Part shown: piece after piece, positions 34,037 to 42,966 of the stretch
How the letters are laid out: each line of letters starts with the position of its first letter
Position numbering within the stretch: position 1 is the stretch's first letter
Origin: Methylococcaceae bacterium
Lineage (GTDB): Bacteria > Pseudomonadota > Gammaproteobacteria > Methylococcales > Methylomonadaceae
Direction of reading: 5' to 3'
DNA length: 63,368 nucleotides
Assembly (NCBI GenBank): GCA_014191975.1
Contig: BJHG01000004.1
Location: 1-63,368 of the forward strand
Made by a program: the position numbers and the translations under genes
Notes under the pieces: generated by a model
Told to the model about the DNA's origin: nothing
The model's database searches: none
The model's input: the letters and a program-made list of their open reading frames with translations, nothing else

Positions 34037-36299
34037 GTTCGGACGTGAAATCTTTGAAAAACTTTTGCGCCCTTAATTTAGTGATGTCGGTGGAATTGTC
34101 AAAATCTTTTCGATAATCGACAAACATTTCATGCGCGAGTAATTGCGCCGACGGTTCGCCGTTTAACAGCGATTGATACTGTTCAAAGGGAATGTTGATG
34201 TGGTCGCAATAACGTTCGATAAAATGTCTGTCGTTATAGATTTCATCGCCGTCTTTTATGGGGCTAAACCAATCATTCACACTATTAAAATACTGGCTCG
34301 CTGCGGTAGGATTTTTATCTTTGCGTCGTAAAAATAACACTACGGTTGTCGTGCCAGTTGCGTCAAATGTCCGATTTTCTAATTGCACGAATGCCACAAC
34401 ATCAAAGTGTTTTAACAAAATTTCGCGGCTGCCAATATGTGTTTTGTCGCTATTTGAAAGAACCGAGGACGGAACAATAATTGCCGCAATGCCATTGGGT
34501 TTGAGTAATTGTTTGGCGCGTTCAATAAAAAAGCATTGAATGTTGCCGTTTTTTGTATCTGAAATGGTTTGGGTTAAATCGTAATTGCCGCGCGTTTCTG
34601 GGCTTAATGTGGTTAAAAATCCATCGACGGCAAACGGTGGATTGGCGACCAAAATGTCACAAGTTTCATTTTCGACTTTGATTGTTTTGCCGCGAATATC
34701 TTGCTTAATCGCATTGAGCACGTCGCAATAAATCACGTTAATTTCATCTTGCCCATACATAAACGCTGAAATTTTGGCGACTTTTGATAAGCGATATTCT
34801 TTTTCAACACCATAAATAGCTGAATAGTATTTTTTAAGTTCGTTTTCGTCGCTTGAATCAATAAACGCTTTAATTTCGCTGGCGTATTCCGTTAAAAAAT
34901 GTCCACAGCCGCAGGCATAATCAATGACTTTGGGCGGCATCGGATTGTTTTTAATGGTTTGTTCTAACCGAAGGGCGTGCAGAATAAATCGACAAATCGG
35001 AATCGGCGTGAAAAATTGCCCTTCGGATTGTTTAAAGCCTTTGTCTAAAAAAAGCTCAAACATATTTCCCAAAAATTGATTTTGTGTATCGCCCGTTAAT
35101 CTAACGCGCTGCCACAATTCTATAACATCCAATAAAATCGTCACGTTTTGATAAAACAATTTTTCATTATGAACATCAATAAAACCAAAATCGGAATTGG
35201 TGAAGTATTTTTGTTGCTTGAATAAATCTAAAATCGCATCTCTTACGGCATTTGTGCCTTGCTTGAAATAATCATCGAACGGCTTAGAGATTGCAGTTCT
35301 ATCAATTAACGTAATAGTTTCGCCTAAAAACTCGTCCATGCCTTGCTGATAAAGGCGTTGCAGTCGATCAATTAAATCAAAATGATTATCGGCATAAATG
35401 CCTTTCCAATAAAATTCCAATTCCTTTTCGTTTTTATCTTTTTCGGTTTTCTGACTATTTTTTTCATCAACGATTTTGCACAAAAACAAATTGATTAACT
35501 TATCAAACGCACTTTCTTTGCTTGAAACATTGTGCGTTCTTAAAATCTCCGCAAATTTATTAAATTTATCCGCCATTTCGGTGTCGTTTAAATGGCTAAA
35601 TGTCAGCTTTTTTTTGCCGATGTTGTAGATTTGAGCATCATTTTCAAAAATGCCATTTTGCTGATAATTCCTGCCATACGTTTCTGACCACGCTTTAAAT
35701 AAACCATTCGCATCGGTAGCATCTTTATAAAAAAAACGTTTTTGATTTTTACCTGCGTCTTTTTTAATTTCGTCTTCATCATCGTTTAAATCAATAACGT
35801 AATGATTAACATTGAGCGTTTCATTTTCAAAATTCGACGCATACAAACACAGGAATTTTGTACTTTTCTTCTGGTGTGCATAAGAAAAGAGCTGATAGAT
35901 TTTTTCTTTAGTTTTCAGCCAAGCCTCTTCAAATTCTTTGCCAGCCGTTTTGCATTCGATAATGAGCAGCGAATTACCTTGGCGATCTGAAACTAAAATA
36001 TCAGCCCGTCCTCCGCTCATGTCACGCCCGCTAGGAAATTGAGGTCCAAGTTCAATCGATTCGGGAGCGTAACCCTTCTCAAGTAATCGATGCACGCATT
36101 CAAACACCACAAAATTTTCGTTAGATGAAAAATTACTCGTGGTCAGATTGCTGATAATTAACGTATCAGGATAAATCAGCTTTTCATTTTCAAAATCAGC
36201 GGCTAACTCTGAATTCCCAAATTTTTTGCTGTAATGGCTGTCGTTTTGGGTGAAATTCAACGACAGCAATAGCAATTTGAATGAATCCGAATTTATCAT
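34026..36299 (-). CDS. Restriction endonuclease/N6-adenine methylase part of a split type IIB/IIG-like enzyme
   Basis: 757 residues. The N-terminal nuclease domain has the PD-(D/E)XK core G-G-R-A-D-I-L-V (Asp100) and L-L-I-I-E-C-K (Glu115, Lys117). A helical linker region follows. The methylase domain (about 400-757) has F-T-P-I-P-I, motif [10 protein letters not shown] near 458 and motif IV N-P-P-F near 550. It stops at TAG 34028-34026 after an A8 run; the methylase tail and recognition domains continue in the next frame. Restored, it would resemble single-chain R-M-S enzymes such as AloI or CjeI. Its ATG overlaps the argH stop (ATGA), so its translation may be coupled to argH. Confidence 0.88.
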   Translation of the reverse strand: MINSDSFKLLLLSLNFTQNDSHYSKKFGNSELAADFENEKLIYPDTLIISNLTTSNFSSNENFVVFECVHRLLEKGYAPESIELGPQFPSGRDMSGGRADILVSDRQGNSLLIIECKTAGKEFEEAWLKTKEKIYQLFSYAHQKKSTKFLCLYASNFENETLNVNHYVIDLNDDEDEIKKDAGKNQKRFFYKDATDANGLFKAWSETYGRNYQQNGIFENDAQIYNIGKKKLTFSHLNDTEMADKFNKFAEILRTHNVSSKESAFDKLINLFLCKIVDEKNSQKTEKDKNEKELEFYWKGIYADNHFDLIDRLQRLYQQGMDEFLGETITLIDRTAISKPFDDYFKQGTNAVRDAILDLFKQQKYFTNSDFGFIDVHNEKLFYQNVTILLDVIELWQRVRLTGDTQNQFLGNMFELFLDKGFKQSEGQFFTPIPICRFILHALRLEQTIKNNPMPPKVIDYACGCGHFLTEYASEIKAFIDSSDENELKKYYSAIYGVEKEYRLSKVAKISAFMYGQDEINVIYCDVLNAIKQDIRGKTIKVENETCDILVANPPFAVDGFLTTLSPETRGNYDLTQTISDTKNGNIQCFFIERAKQLLKPNGIAAIIVPSSVLSNSDKTHIGSREILLKHFDVVAFVQLENRTFDATGTTTVVLFLRRKDKNPTAASQYFNSVNDWFSPIKDGDEIYNDRHFIERYCDHINIPFEQYQSLLNGEPSAQLLAHEMFVDYRKDFDNSTDITKLRAQKFFKDFTSEQKK

Positions 36300-37687
36300 A
36301 ATTGAATTAGATTTTGATGCGCTGTCGCAATCGCCAAACGGACGGTTTCAGGCGCAGTGCCGCCAATGTGTGAACGTGATGCTACTGAACCTTCGAGCGA
36401 TAAAACGTCAAACACTTCTTCACCAATCAGCGGCGAAAAGGTTTGCAATTCCGCCAACGAAATCTCCGACAAATCGCGTTTAGTTTCCACGCCTAAACGT
36501 ACCGCCAAACCCACAATTTCGTGCGCGTCACGAAACGCCAACCCTTTTCGCACCAAATAATCGGCTAAATCTGTCGCCGTCGCAAAACCTTGTTTTGCTG
36601 CACGATACATATTTTCTTTTTTTGCCATCAAATGCGGCACCATGTCGGCGTAAGCGCGTAAGCAATTCAACACCGTATCGACCGTATCAAAAAGCGGCTC
36701 TTTGTCTTCTTGATTGTCTTTGTTGTACGCTAACGGCTGACCTTTCATCAGCATCAATAACGCCATCAAATGACCCGTGACGCGCCCTGTTTTACCGCGC
36801 ACTAATTCGGGAACATCGGGATTTTTCTTTTGCGGCATAATCGATGAACCCGTGCAGAACGCATCGGGAATATCAATAAAATCAAACTGTGCGCTTGCCC
36901 ACAAAATCAATTCTTCCGAAAAACGCGACAAGTGCATCATCAAAATACTGGCGGCAGCGGTAAATTCAATCGCAAAATCGCGGTCGCTCACTGAATCCAA
37001 CGAATTCGCCGAAGGACGTGAAAAACCTAATAATTCCGCGCTGAAATGGCGGTCAATCGGGTAACTCGTTCCCGCCAACGCCGCCGCGCCCAACGGTGAA
37101 ACATTCAACCGTTTTGCACAATCGCGCAAACGGTCAGCGTCACGGTTTAACATTTCAAACCACGCCATCAAATGATGACCGAAAACGATAGGTTGCGCGA
37201 CTTGCAAATGCGTAAAACCCGCCATAATGGTGTCGGTGTGTTGCGCGGCTAAATCTAAAATCGCTGTTTGTAAGCGCGTTAATTCAGTGCCAATCGTGGC
37301 AATTTCATCACGCAAATACAGCCGAATATCCGTTGCAACTTGGTCATTTCGAGAACGTCCCGTGTGTAATTTTTTTCCCGCAATACCAATTAAATTGGTC
37401 AATCGCGCTTCGATATTCATGTGAACATCTTCTTGTTGAATAGACCATTCAAATTCGCCACGTGCAATTTCGTCGTGAATTTGCGTCAAGCCGCTAATAA
37501 TTAAATCGCGCTCTTCGTCGGTTAAAACGCCGACTTTACAAAGCATCTTGGCGTGTGCCAGAGAACCTTGAATGTCTTGATTTGCCATGCGTTTATCGAA
37601 ATCAACCGATGCGGTAAAAATTTCGACAAATGCGTCGGTGGCTTGCGCGAATCGTGCGCTCGAGAGTTTTTGAGAATTGATATTCAT
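36296..37687 (-). CDS. argH: Argininosuccinate lyase
   Basis: Last step of arginine synthesis: argininosuccinate to arginine plus fumarate. It has 463 residues of the fumarase/aspartase superfamily. Signature [12 protein letters not shown] near 283; also S-R-N-D-Q-V-A-T-D near 113 and T-H-L-Q-V-A-Q-P near 160. The stop TGA overlaps the restriction gene's ATG by 4 bases, so argH is the insertion boundary of the island yet intact. Confidence 0.97.
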   Translation of the reverse strand: MNINSQKLSSARFAQATDAFVEIFTASVDFDKRMANQDIQGSLAHAKMLCKVGVLTDEERDLIISGLTQIHDEIARGEFEWSIQQEDVHMNIEARLTNLIGIAGKKLHTGRSRNDQVATDIRLYLRDEIATIGTELTRLQTAILDLAAQHTDTIMAGFTHLQVAQPIVFGHHLMAWFEMLNRDADRLRDCAKRLNVSPLGAAALAGTSYPIDRHFSAELLGFSRPSANSLDSVSDRDFAIEFTAAASILMMHLSRFSEELILWASAQFDFIDIPDAFCTGSSIMPQKKNPDVPELVRGKTGRVTGHLMALLMLMKGQPLAYNKDNQEDKEPLFDTVDTVLNCLRAYADMVPHLMAKKENMYRAAKQGFATATDLADYLVRKGLAFRDAHEIVGLAVRLGVETKRDLSEISLAELQTFSPLIGEEVFDVLSLEGSVASRSHIGGTAPETVRLAIATAHQNLIQL

Positions 37688-37722
37688 GAGAGTTTAAAAC
37701 GAGAGGGGTGAGAAGATGAAAA

Positions 37723-37759
37723 GTTAAAGAGAAAAAGTGTTGCGCTTTTTATCTTTAAC
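37723..37759. other. 15-bp near-perfect hairpin between the Hpt protein gene and argH
   Basis: 37723-37737 pairs with 37745-37759 with one mismatch and a 7-base loop. It lies after the minus-strand Hpt gene and before argH. No clear T-run follows on the minus strand, so terminator function is uncertain. Confidence 0.45.
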
Positions 37760-37770
37760 CCATTTTTACG

Positions 37771-38514
37771 TTATTTACCTTTGAGAGCTTGGCTAGCCAT
37801 TTTCGTTAAATTAGGAATGAAATGCTCATCACGTGCTAAAACGGCAATAATTGTTAAATAATCCGGGATTGGTGTGGCATTACTACTCACCAAAATAACA
37901 GGAACGTGCTGATTTCGACAATGAGATTCACGCAATGCAGCAACAATTGCAACCGTATTTAAATCGGGTAATTCGCGGGCTGCAACAACTAAATCAAAAG
38001 GTTGATGCAGCAATTGCTCTAATGCCAACATACCACGATCTTGCATCACAATTCGCACACCTAACGACGCTAAAATACCCTGACACAACTTACGACGTGA
38101 TGCCGACGATTCAATCAATAAAATGGTTGCACGTCCTGGCATACTTGATTTTCTTAATTCGTCAAGCTCGTGTTCAAGACTGTGTGTCGATGTACCATCT
38201 TGTACTAAAAAATCCGACATTTTTTTCAGTAAATCCACATAACTCAAAGCATAACTCATGCTGAGTTGTTCTGTGGTGAAACTACCACTGCTCAAAAAAC
38301 TTTCAAACTGATGACAAATCGATGTGACCAATGAAAAACCAAATTGGCTGCCCGCGCCTTTTAAACTGTGAACAAAACGATAAATTTCATCAAATTTATC
38401 TACGTGTCCGTCCCCGAAGGATAGAACTGATTCTTCTAAAGTGTCACAACGTTCTGGAAATTCGGAAACGAACTCATCACGAAGTTGTTTTAACAAATTA
38501 TCAAATTCATTCAT
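37771..38514 (-). CDS. Hpt domain fused to a degenerate receiver domain
   Basis: 247 residues. Residues 1-105 are a histidine phosphotransfer domain with the phospho-His in V-H49-S-L-K-G-A-G-S-Q-F-G. Residues 129-245 have the receiver fold (I-L-L-I-E-S-S-A-S, later V-P-V-I-L-V-S-S), but the phospho-acceptor Asp is replaced: F-D-L-V-V-A-A-R-E-L-P-D has Ala179 where L-L-D is expected. The conserved Lys is also absent. So the Hpt half should relay phosphate and the receiver half may act as a binding module. No kinase or regulator gene is adjacent; pyk lies upstream on the same strand. Confidence 0.82.
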   Translation of the reverse strand: MNEFDNLLKQLRDEFVSEFPERCDTLEESVLSFGDGHVDKFDEIYRFVHSLKGAGSQFGFSLVTSICHQFESFLSSGSFTTEQLSMSYALSYVDLLKKMSDFLVQDGTSTHSLEHELDELRKSSMPGRATILLIESSASRRKLCQGILASLGVRIVMQDRGMLALEQLLHQPFDLVVAARELPDLNTVAIVAALRESHCRNQHVPVILVSSNATPIPDYLTIIAVLARDEHFIPNLTKMASQALKGK

Positions 38515-38547
38515 AAATATTTATCCTTGTTTTTTTAACGAGTGATT

Positions 38548-39993
38548 TTAAGGTGTTAAATCATGACCAACAGTAACGATTTTCAAATCATTAGTGCTGC
38601 CTTTTGTACCCGCTAAATCGCCCTTCGTGATAATAAGTTTATCACCGGTTTTGGTCATGCCATAATCGCGTAATTGCGCCACAATATCTCGATTCACTTC
38701 CACATGTATTTGCGATTCGTGTGAAAAATAAATGGGAATCACGCCACGATATAATGTCACCTTACCAAGTGTTTTCAGCTGGCAACTTAACGCAAAAATT
38801 GGCATTCCAGAACTAATGCGCGACATTAAAAGTGGCGTCGTGCCCGATTCTGTCAACGCCGCAATTCCTTTTACATTCGTGTGATTCGCCATATACATCG
38901 CGGCCATCGCAATCGCTTCTTCGTCACGTTTAAATTCACGGTCTACACGATGCTGCGATACACGAACGATGTTAAGTTTTTCGGCCTCTAAACAAACACG
39001 GTGCATGGCTTCAACTGCTTTAATTGGATATTTTCCTGTTGCCGTTTCAGCCGACAACATAATTGCATCCGTACCATCATAAACCGCATTCGCCACGTCG
39101 AAGACTTCGGCGCGTGTAGGAATCGCATTTTCAATCATTGATTCCATCATTTGCGTTGCCGTAATCACCACACGATCTAGCGAACGAGCGCGTTTAATCA
39201 ATTTTTTCTGCATCGCTGGTAATTTCGCATCGCCGATTTCAACACCCAAATCACCGCGTGCTACCATCACAACATCTGACGCTAAAATGATTTCGTCCAT
39301 AATTTCATCATTTTCAACCGCTTCTGCACGCTCCACTTTTGCAACGATCCCCGCATGACAACCAACAGCTCTGAGCAATCGACGTGCCTCATGTAAATCT
39401 TCACCACAACGTGGAAATGACACTGCAACAAAATCACAATCAATTTTACCAATTGTCAGAATGTCCTCTTTATCTTTTTCGGTTAATGCTGCTGCTGATA
39501 ATCCACCACCTAACAAGTTAATGCCTTTGTTATTTGATAAATCTCCACCAATCGCAACAGTGCAATTAATTCGTCCATTTTCGACATTTACAACGTCTAA
39601 AACAATCCGTCCGTCGTCAAGCAGTAAGCGACTGCCCTTATGAACTTCTTCAGCAAGTGGCTTGTAAATAAAACCGACTTGGTCTTTGTCGCCTTCATCT
39701 GTACCTAAATTCAAATCAAGCGCAAATCGCTGCCCTTCATTTAATGTCACTTTTGTATTTTTGAAGCGTGCAATTCGAATTTTTGGACCTTGCAAATCCG
39801 CAAGAATACCGACGTGCCAATTCATTTTTTTACTAATTTCGCGTACCTGTCTAGCACGTTCAATGTGATCTTCTGCTGAACCGTGAGAAAAATTTAAACG
39901 TACAACGTCAACACCGGCTTTAAATAAAGCTTTCAACACGCCTTCTTTATCTGTCGAAGGTCCCAATGTGGCTAAAATTTTCGTGCGTCTCAT
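38548..39993 (-). CDS. pyk: Pyruvate kinase
   Basis: Converts phosphoenolpyruvate and ADP to pyruvate and ATP. It has 481 residues: A-domain start [18 protein letters not shown] near 32, the B-domain lid, D-F-V-A-V-S-F-P-R near 190, V-A-R-G-D-L-G-V-E near 246 and the C-terminal allosteric domain. It lies 26 bases after gap on the same strand, so gap-pyk form a lower-glycolysis pair acting on the output of the RuMP cycle. Confidence 0.97.
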   Translation of the reverse strand: MRRTKILATLGPSTDKEGVLKALFKAGVDVVRLNFSHGSAEDHIERARQVREISKKMNWHVGILADLQGPKIRIARFKNTKVTLNEGQRFALDLNLGTDEGDKDQVGFIYKPLAEEVHKGSRLLLDDGRIVLDVVNVENGRINCTVAIGGDLSNNKGINLLGGGLSAAALTEKDKEDILTIGKIDCDFVAVSFPRCGEDLHEARRLLRAVGCHAGIVAKVERAEAVENDEIMDEIILASDVVMVARGDLGVEIGDAKLPAMQKKLIKRARSLDRVVITATQMMESMIENAIPTRAEVFDVANAVYDGTDAIMLSAETATGKYPIKAVEAMHRVCLEAEKLNIVRVSQHRVDREFKRDEEAIAMAAMYMANHTNVKGIAALTESGTTPLLMSRISSGMPIFALSCQLKTLGKVTLYRGVIPIYFSHESQIHVEVNRDIVAQLRDYGMTKTGDKLIITKGDLAGTKGSTNDLKIVTVGHDLTP

Positions 39994-40019
39994 TATGAAA
40001 CCCTTTATTTTGAAGTAAA

Positions 40020-41033
40020 TTATTTTGCATTCATTAACGCTAAAGATGTATCAAGCATTCTATTTGAAAAGCCCCATTCATTGTCATACCAAGAAAGTAC
40101 TTTCACAAAATTACCACCAGTCACTTTCGTTAAAGATGATTCAAAAATCGAAGACGCAGGATTATGATTAAAATCTTGAGAAACTAAAGGCTCGTCGTTA
40201 TAGGCTAAAATGCCTTTCAATGCGCCCTCTGAAGCGGCTTTTAAAATCGTATTGATTTCATCTGTTGTTGTATTGCGTGAAGCTGTAAAACATAAATCAA
40301 CAATTGAAACGTTAATTGTCGGAACGCGCATCGCAAAACCGTCTAATTTACCGACCATTTCTGGAATCACTAAACCTACTGCTGAAGCCGCCCCGGTTTT
40401 AGTTGGGATCATCGATTGTGTTGCTGAACGAGCGCGACGTAAATCACTGTGATAAACATCCGTTAAAACCTGATCATTTGTGTAAGAGTGAATCGTTGTC
40501 ATCAAACCATGCTCAACACCAATCGTGTCAAGCAAAGGTTTAATGAGTGGTGCTAAACAGTTTGTCGTACAAGAAGCATTTGAAATCACGGTGTCACTGG
40601 CTTTCAAAATCTGATGATTTACACCAAAAACAATCGTCGCATCAACATCTGTTCCACCTGGTGCAGAAATAATCACTTTTTTTGCGCCTGCATCAATATG
40701 CATTTGCGCTTTAGCTTTACTGACAAATAATCCCGTGCATTCATGAACAACATCAATATCTAATTCTTTCCACGGTAATTTTGAAGGATCACGTTCAGCT
40801 AAAACGCGAATACGGTCGCCATCAATAATTATGTAATCACCATCGACAGTAACGTCGAACGGAAATTTTCCATGAACAGTGTCATATTTTGTTAAATGTG
40901 CGTTCGTTTTTGAGTCACCTAAATCGTTAATCGCGACAACTTTGAATTCACTTCTACGATTTGTTTCATAAACTGCTCGAACGATACAACGTCCAATTCT
41001 GCCATAACCATTGATTGCAATTTTTTGCACCAT
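40020..41033 (-). CDS. gap: Glyceraldehyde-3-phosphate dehydrogenase
   Basis: Oxidises glyceraldehyde-3-phosphate to 1,3-bisphosphoglycerate. It has 337 residues from ATG 41033, chosen because GGAG lies 7 bases upstream; a longer in-frame extension has no support. Motifs are I-N-G-Y-G-R-I-G-R near 6, A-I-N-D-L-G (Asp after the second strand, favouring NAD) and the catalytic Cys in [12 protein letters not shown] near 153. It is cotranscribed with pyk. Confidence 0.96.
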   Translation of the reverse strand: MVQKIAINGYGRIGRCIVRAVYETNRRSEFKVVAINDLGDSKTNAHLTKYDTVHGKFPFDVTVDGDYIIIDGDRIRVLAERDPSKLPWKELDIDVVHECTGLFVSKAKAQMHIDAGAKKVIISAPGGTDVDATIVFGVNHQILKASDTVISNASCTTNCLAPLIKPLLDTIGVEHGLMTTIHSYTNDQVLTDVYHSDLRRARSATQSMIPTKTGAASAVGLVIPEMVGKLDGFAMRVPTINVSIVDLCFTASRNTTTDEINTILKAASEGALKGILAYNDEPLVSQDFNHNPASSIFESSLTKVTGGNFVKVLSWYDNEWGFSNRMLDTSLALMNAK

Positions 41034-41117
41034 AAAAATCTCCAGAAAAATAAATTTATTTAAAGAATAACGGAATCGTCTGAAACAACCATAACAAAAC
41101 ACGTTATAAAAAAAGTA

Positions 41118-41528
41118 TTATAAAATATGTGACTTCATTTCTTCCATATCTTCAAGTTCAATACTCAAAGCACACGTCGAAAAAATTAATTCCATAATGG
41201 ATGCAAGTAACGATAACGTGATAAAGACGATACTTGTGGCAAAAGCGATATTGCCTTGCCATTGCAATCCTAAAAAGATAAGCCCTATTGCAACGGTGCA
41301 ACTGATGATGCCAAATACGGCAAATAATTCCATTGCCACAATGTATCTAATGCGCTGACGAAAACTGACAATTTGTTTGCGATCAACAGGATTTTTGGTT
41401 TTATTAAAATCTGCGTGTTTTTCACGAATACGTGTGGCAATCGTTAAAAATCTATTCGAATACGCCAAAAACAAAATCGTAACCGCTGGAAAAAGTAACG
41501 CAGGTGTTGTGATTGCAATATCCATCAT
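41118..41528 (-). CDS. DUF2721 membrane protein
   Basis: 136 residues with three membrane helices (about 7-27, 64-86, 92-116) and a positively charged loop (R-I-R-E-K-H-A-D-F-N-K-T-K). It matches the pattern of DUF2721 proteins: L-L-F-P-A-V-T-I-L-F-L-A-Y-S-N-R-F. The function is unknown. It starts with Met-Met; AAGGTAA precedes it. It lies 11 bases after the next gene on the same strand. Confidence 0.8.
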   Translation of the reverse strand: MMDIAITTPALLFPAVTILFLAYSNRFLTIATRIREKHADFNKTKNPVDRKQIVSFRQRIRYIVAMELFAVFGIISCTVAIGLIFLGLQWQGNIAFATSIVFITLSLLASIMELIFSTCALSIELEDMEEMKSHIL

Positions 41529-41539
41529 AAGAAATTACC

Positions 41540-41929
41540 TTATTTACTGATGATTACGTTGTCATCAACAATCAATTCAGAAATTCCACCTAAAGACCCT
41601 TTCAATGTACAACTGGCTTTTTTGAAACCACCGTTGCCAACATTTTCACCTTCCCAAAATAGTGTGATGTAAGTATCTTTATCAGATTCTGTACGAATTG
41701 GGAAAAAGACTTGTTCGCCCGTTGCTGCTTGAACGGCTTCAGGACATTTTTGATTTGCCATGCCTTGAATGTTCGCGTAATTGCGAATCATCGATTCGGC
41801 TTCCATTTCAGCAACCGATTTTTGTTTACTTTCACCAACCATTGCAAAACCGACTACGAATACACCAGCAATTGCAATAACGATTTTCATTGTGCTACTA
41901 ATCATTGGTTCTTGTTGTTCTTCACTCAT
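41540..41929 (-). CDS. Single-pass membrane protein, unrecognised
   Basis: 129 residues: a short cytoplasmic N-terminus, a transmembrane helix (about 15-31), then a periplasmic domain with two cysteines (near 59 and 107) in N-Q-K-C-P-E-A and A-S-C-T-L-K. The beta-rich C-terminal half (F-P-I-R-T-E-S-D-K, Y-I-T-L-F-W-E-G) may be stabilised by a disulfide. It lies between cobO (22 bases upstream) and the DUF2721 gene, probably in one transcript. The family is not recognised. Confidence 0.7.
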   Translation of the reverse strand: MSEEQQEPMISSTMKIVIAIAGVFVVGFAMVGESKQKSVAEMEAESMIRNYANIQGMANQKCPEAVQAATGEQVFFPIRTESDKDTYITLFWEGENVGNGGFKKASCTLKGSLGGISELIVDDNVIISK

Positions 41930-41950
41930 AAATAATTCCTTATTGTAGTT

Positions 41951-42487
41951 TTAAAAATCAATACCTTGTTCGGCTTTTACGCCTGTTTCAAAAACGTGTT
42001 TTATTTTGGTCATTTCAGTAACGGTATCCGCCACTGCAATCACTTCGGGCGATGCATTCCGTCCAGTTAGAATTAAATGTAACCAAGACGGTTTTTCTTC
42101 GGTAATAAACTCAGCAAGTTCTTGTCCTGAAATCCAACCGTAGCCACAACAATAATTAATTTCATCGAGCAACACAACATCAAACTTTTCCGACAAAATC
42201 TGTGCTTTCGCAAAGTCCCAAATTTCACGGCTGGTTTTAATATCTTGTTCAGGGTTTTTGGTGTCCCAAGTAAAACCATCGCCGAGGGCATGCCATTCGA
42301 TATTTTCAAAATGCTGTGCGGCTTTTTGTTCGCCCGTTTGCCATTGCCCTTTGATAAATTGAATCACGCAAACGTTCATTTTCCAACCAGCGGCACGAAA
42401 TACCATGCCGAACGCGCTCGATGATTTTCCTTTGCCTTCGCCCGTGTTGACGACGGTTAAACCGTGTCTTCTGTCTCTTGTTTTCAA
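41951..42487 (-). CDS. cobO: Cob(I)yrinic acid a,c-diamide adenosyltransferase
   Basis: Adds the 5'-deoxyadenosyl ligand to cobalamin precursors (CobO/BtuR/CobA type). It has 178 residues. The P-loop-like N-T-G-E-G-K-G-K-S-S-S-A-F-G near 15-28 and V-L-L-D-E-I-N-Y near 108 are diagnostic. It overlaps lspA by 4 bases. No cobalamin riboswitch is visible nearby, as expected for an internal operon gene. Confidence 0.95.
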   Translation of the reverse strand: MKTRDRRHGLTVVNTGEGKGKSSSAFGMVFRAAGWKMNVCVIQFIKGQWQTGEQKAAQHFENIEWHALGDGFTWDTKNPEQDIKTSREIWDFAKAQILSEKFDVVLLDEINYCCGYGWISGQELAEFITEEKPSWLHLILTGRNASPEVIAVADTVTEMTKIKHVFETGVKAEQGIDF

Positions 42488-42966
42488 ACTTGTTCTTCCT
42501 GTGATTTAAGCGATTCCACCAACATTAGTGCCACACCAATCGTAATCGCTGAATCGGCAATGTTAAACGCAGGCCAATGATAAGTACCATAATAGACATC
42601 GAGAAAATCAATCACATAACCATAAAAAAGACGGTCGATTAAATTGCCAATCGCGCCGCCTAAAATCAGCGATAACGCTACGGCAAGTAGCGTTTCGTTT
42701 TCTTTCAAGCGGGTGAGCCAAATCGTCATAATCGTACTCATGATGATTGCCAACGCAGCAAAAAACCAACGTTGCCAACCACCCGCTTCGCTTAAAAAAC
42801 TAAACGCCGCACCTGTGTTGTGAACGTAAGTCAGATTAAAAAACGGCATCACCGTCATTGATTCATAAAGCTGAAACGATTTATCAATCGCTAATTTACT
42901 GGCTTGGTCAAAACCGATTGCTAACGCGGCAAGCCACAACCATTTTAATTTTGGAAATTTAGGCAT
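42484..42966 (-). CDS. lspA: Lipoprotein signal peptidase (SPase II)
   Basis: Cleaves prolipoproteins in the inner membrane. It has 160 residues from ATG 42966 (M-P-K-F-P-K-L-K-W), which overlaps the ileS end by 8 bases with AAGGTG upstream; an in-frame extension to 43014 lies inside ileS. Four membrane helices. The catalytic aspartates are in G-F-D-Q-A-S-K (substrate region), V-I-D-F-L-D and N-I-A-D-S-A-I. Paired with ileS as in most proteobacteria. Confidence 0.95.
   Translation of the reverse strand: MPKFPKLKWLWLAALAIGFDQASKLAIDKSFQLYESMTVMPFFNLTYVHNTGAAFSFLSEAGGWQRWFFAALAIIMSTIMTIWLTRLKENETLLAVALSLILGGAIGNLIDRLFYGYVIDFLDVYYGTYHWPAFNIADSAITIGVALMLVESLKSQEEQV

Noticed and set aside
41034-41102. 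Upstream extension of gap to 41102
   Set aside because: The extension is not homologous to GAPDH and the ATG at 41033 has GGAG at the right distance.
41900-42500. Cobalamin riboswitch for cobO
   Set aside because: cobO overlaps lspA by 4 bases, leaving no leader, and no B12-box-like sequence was seen.
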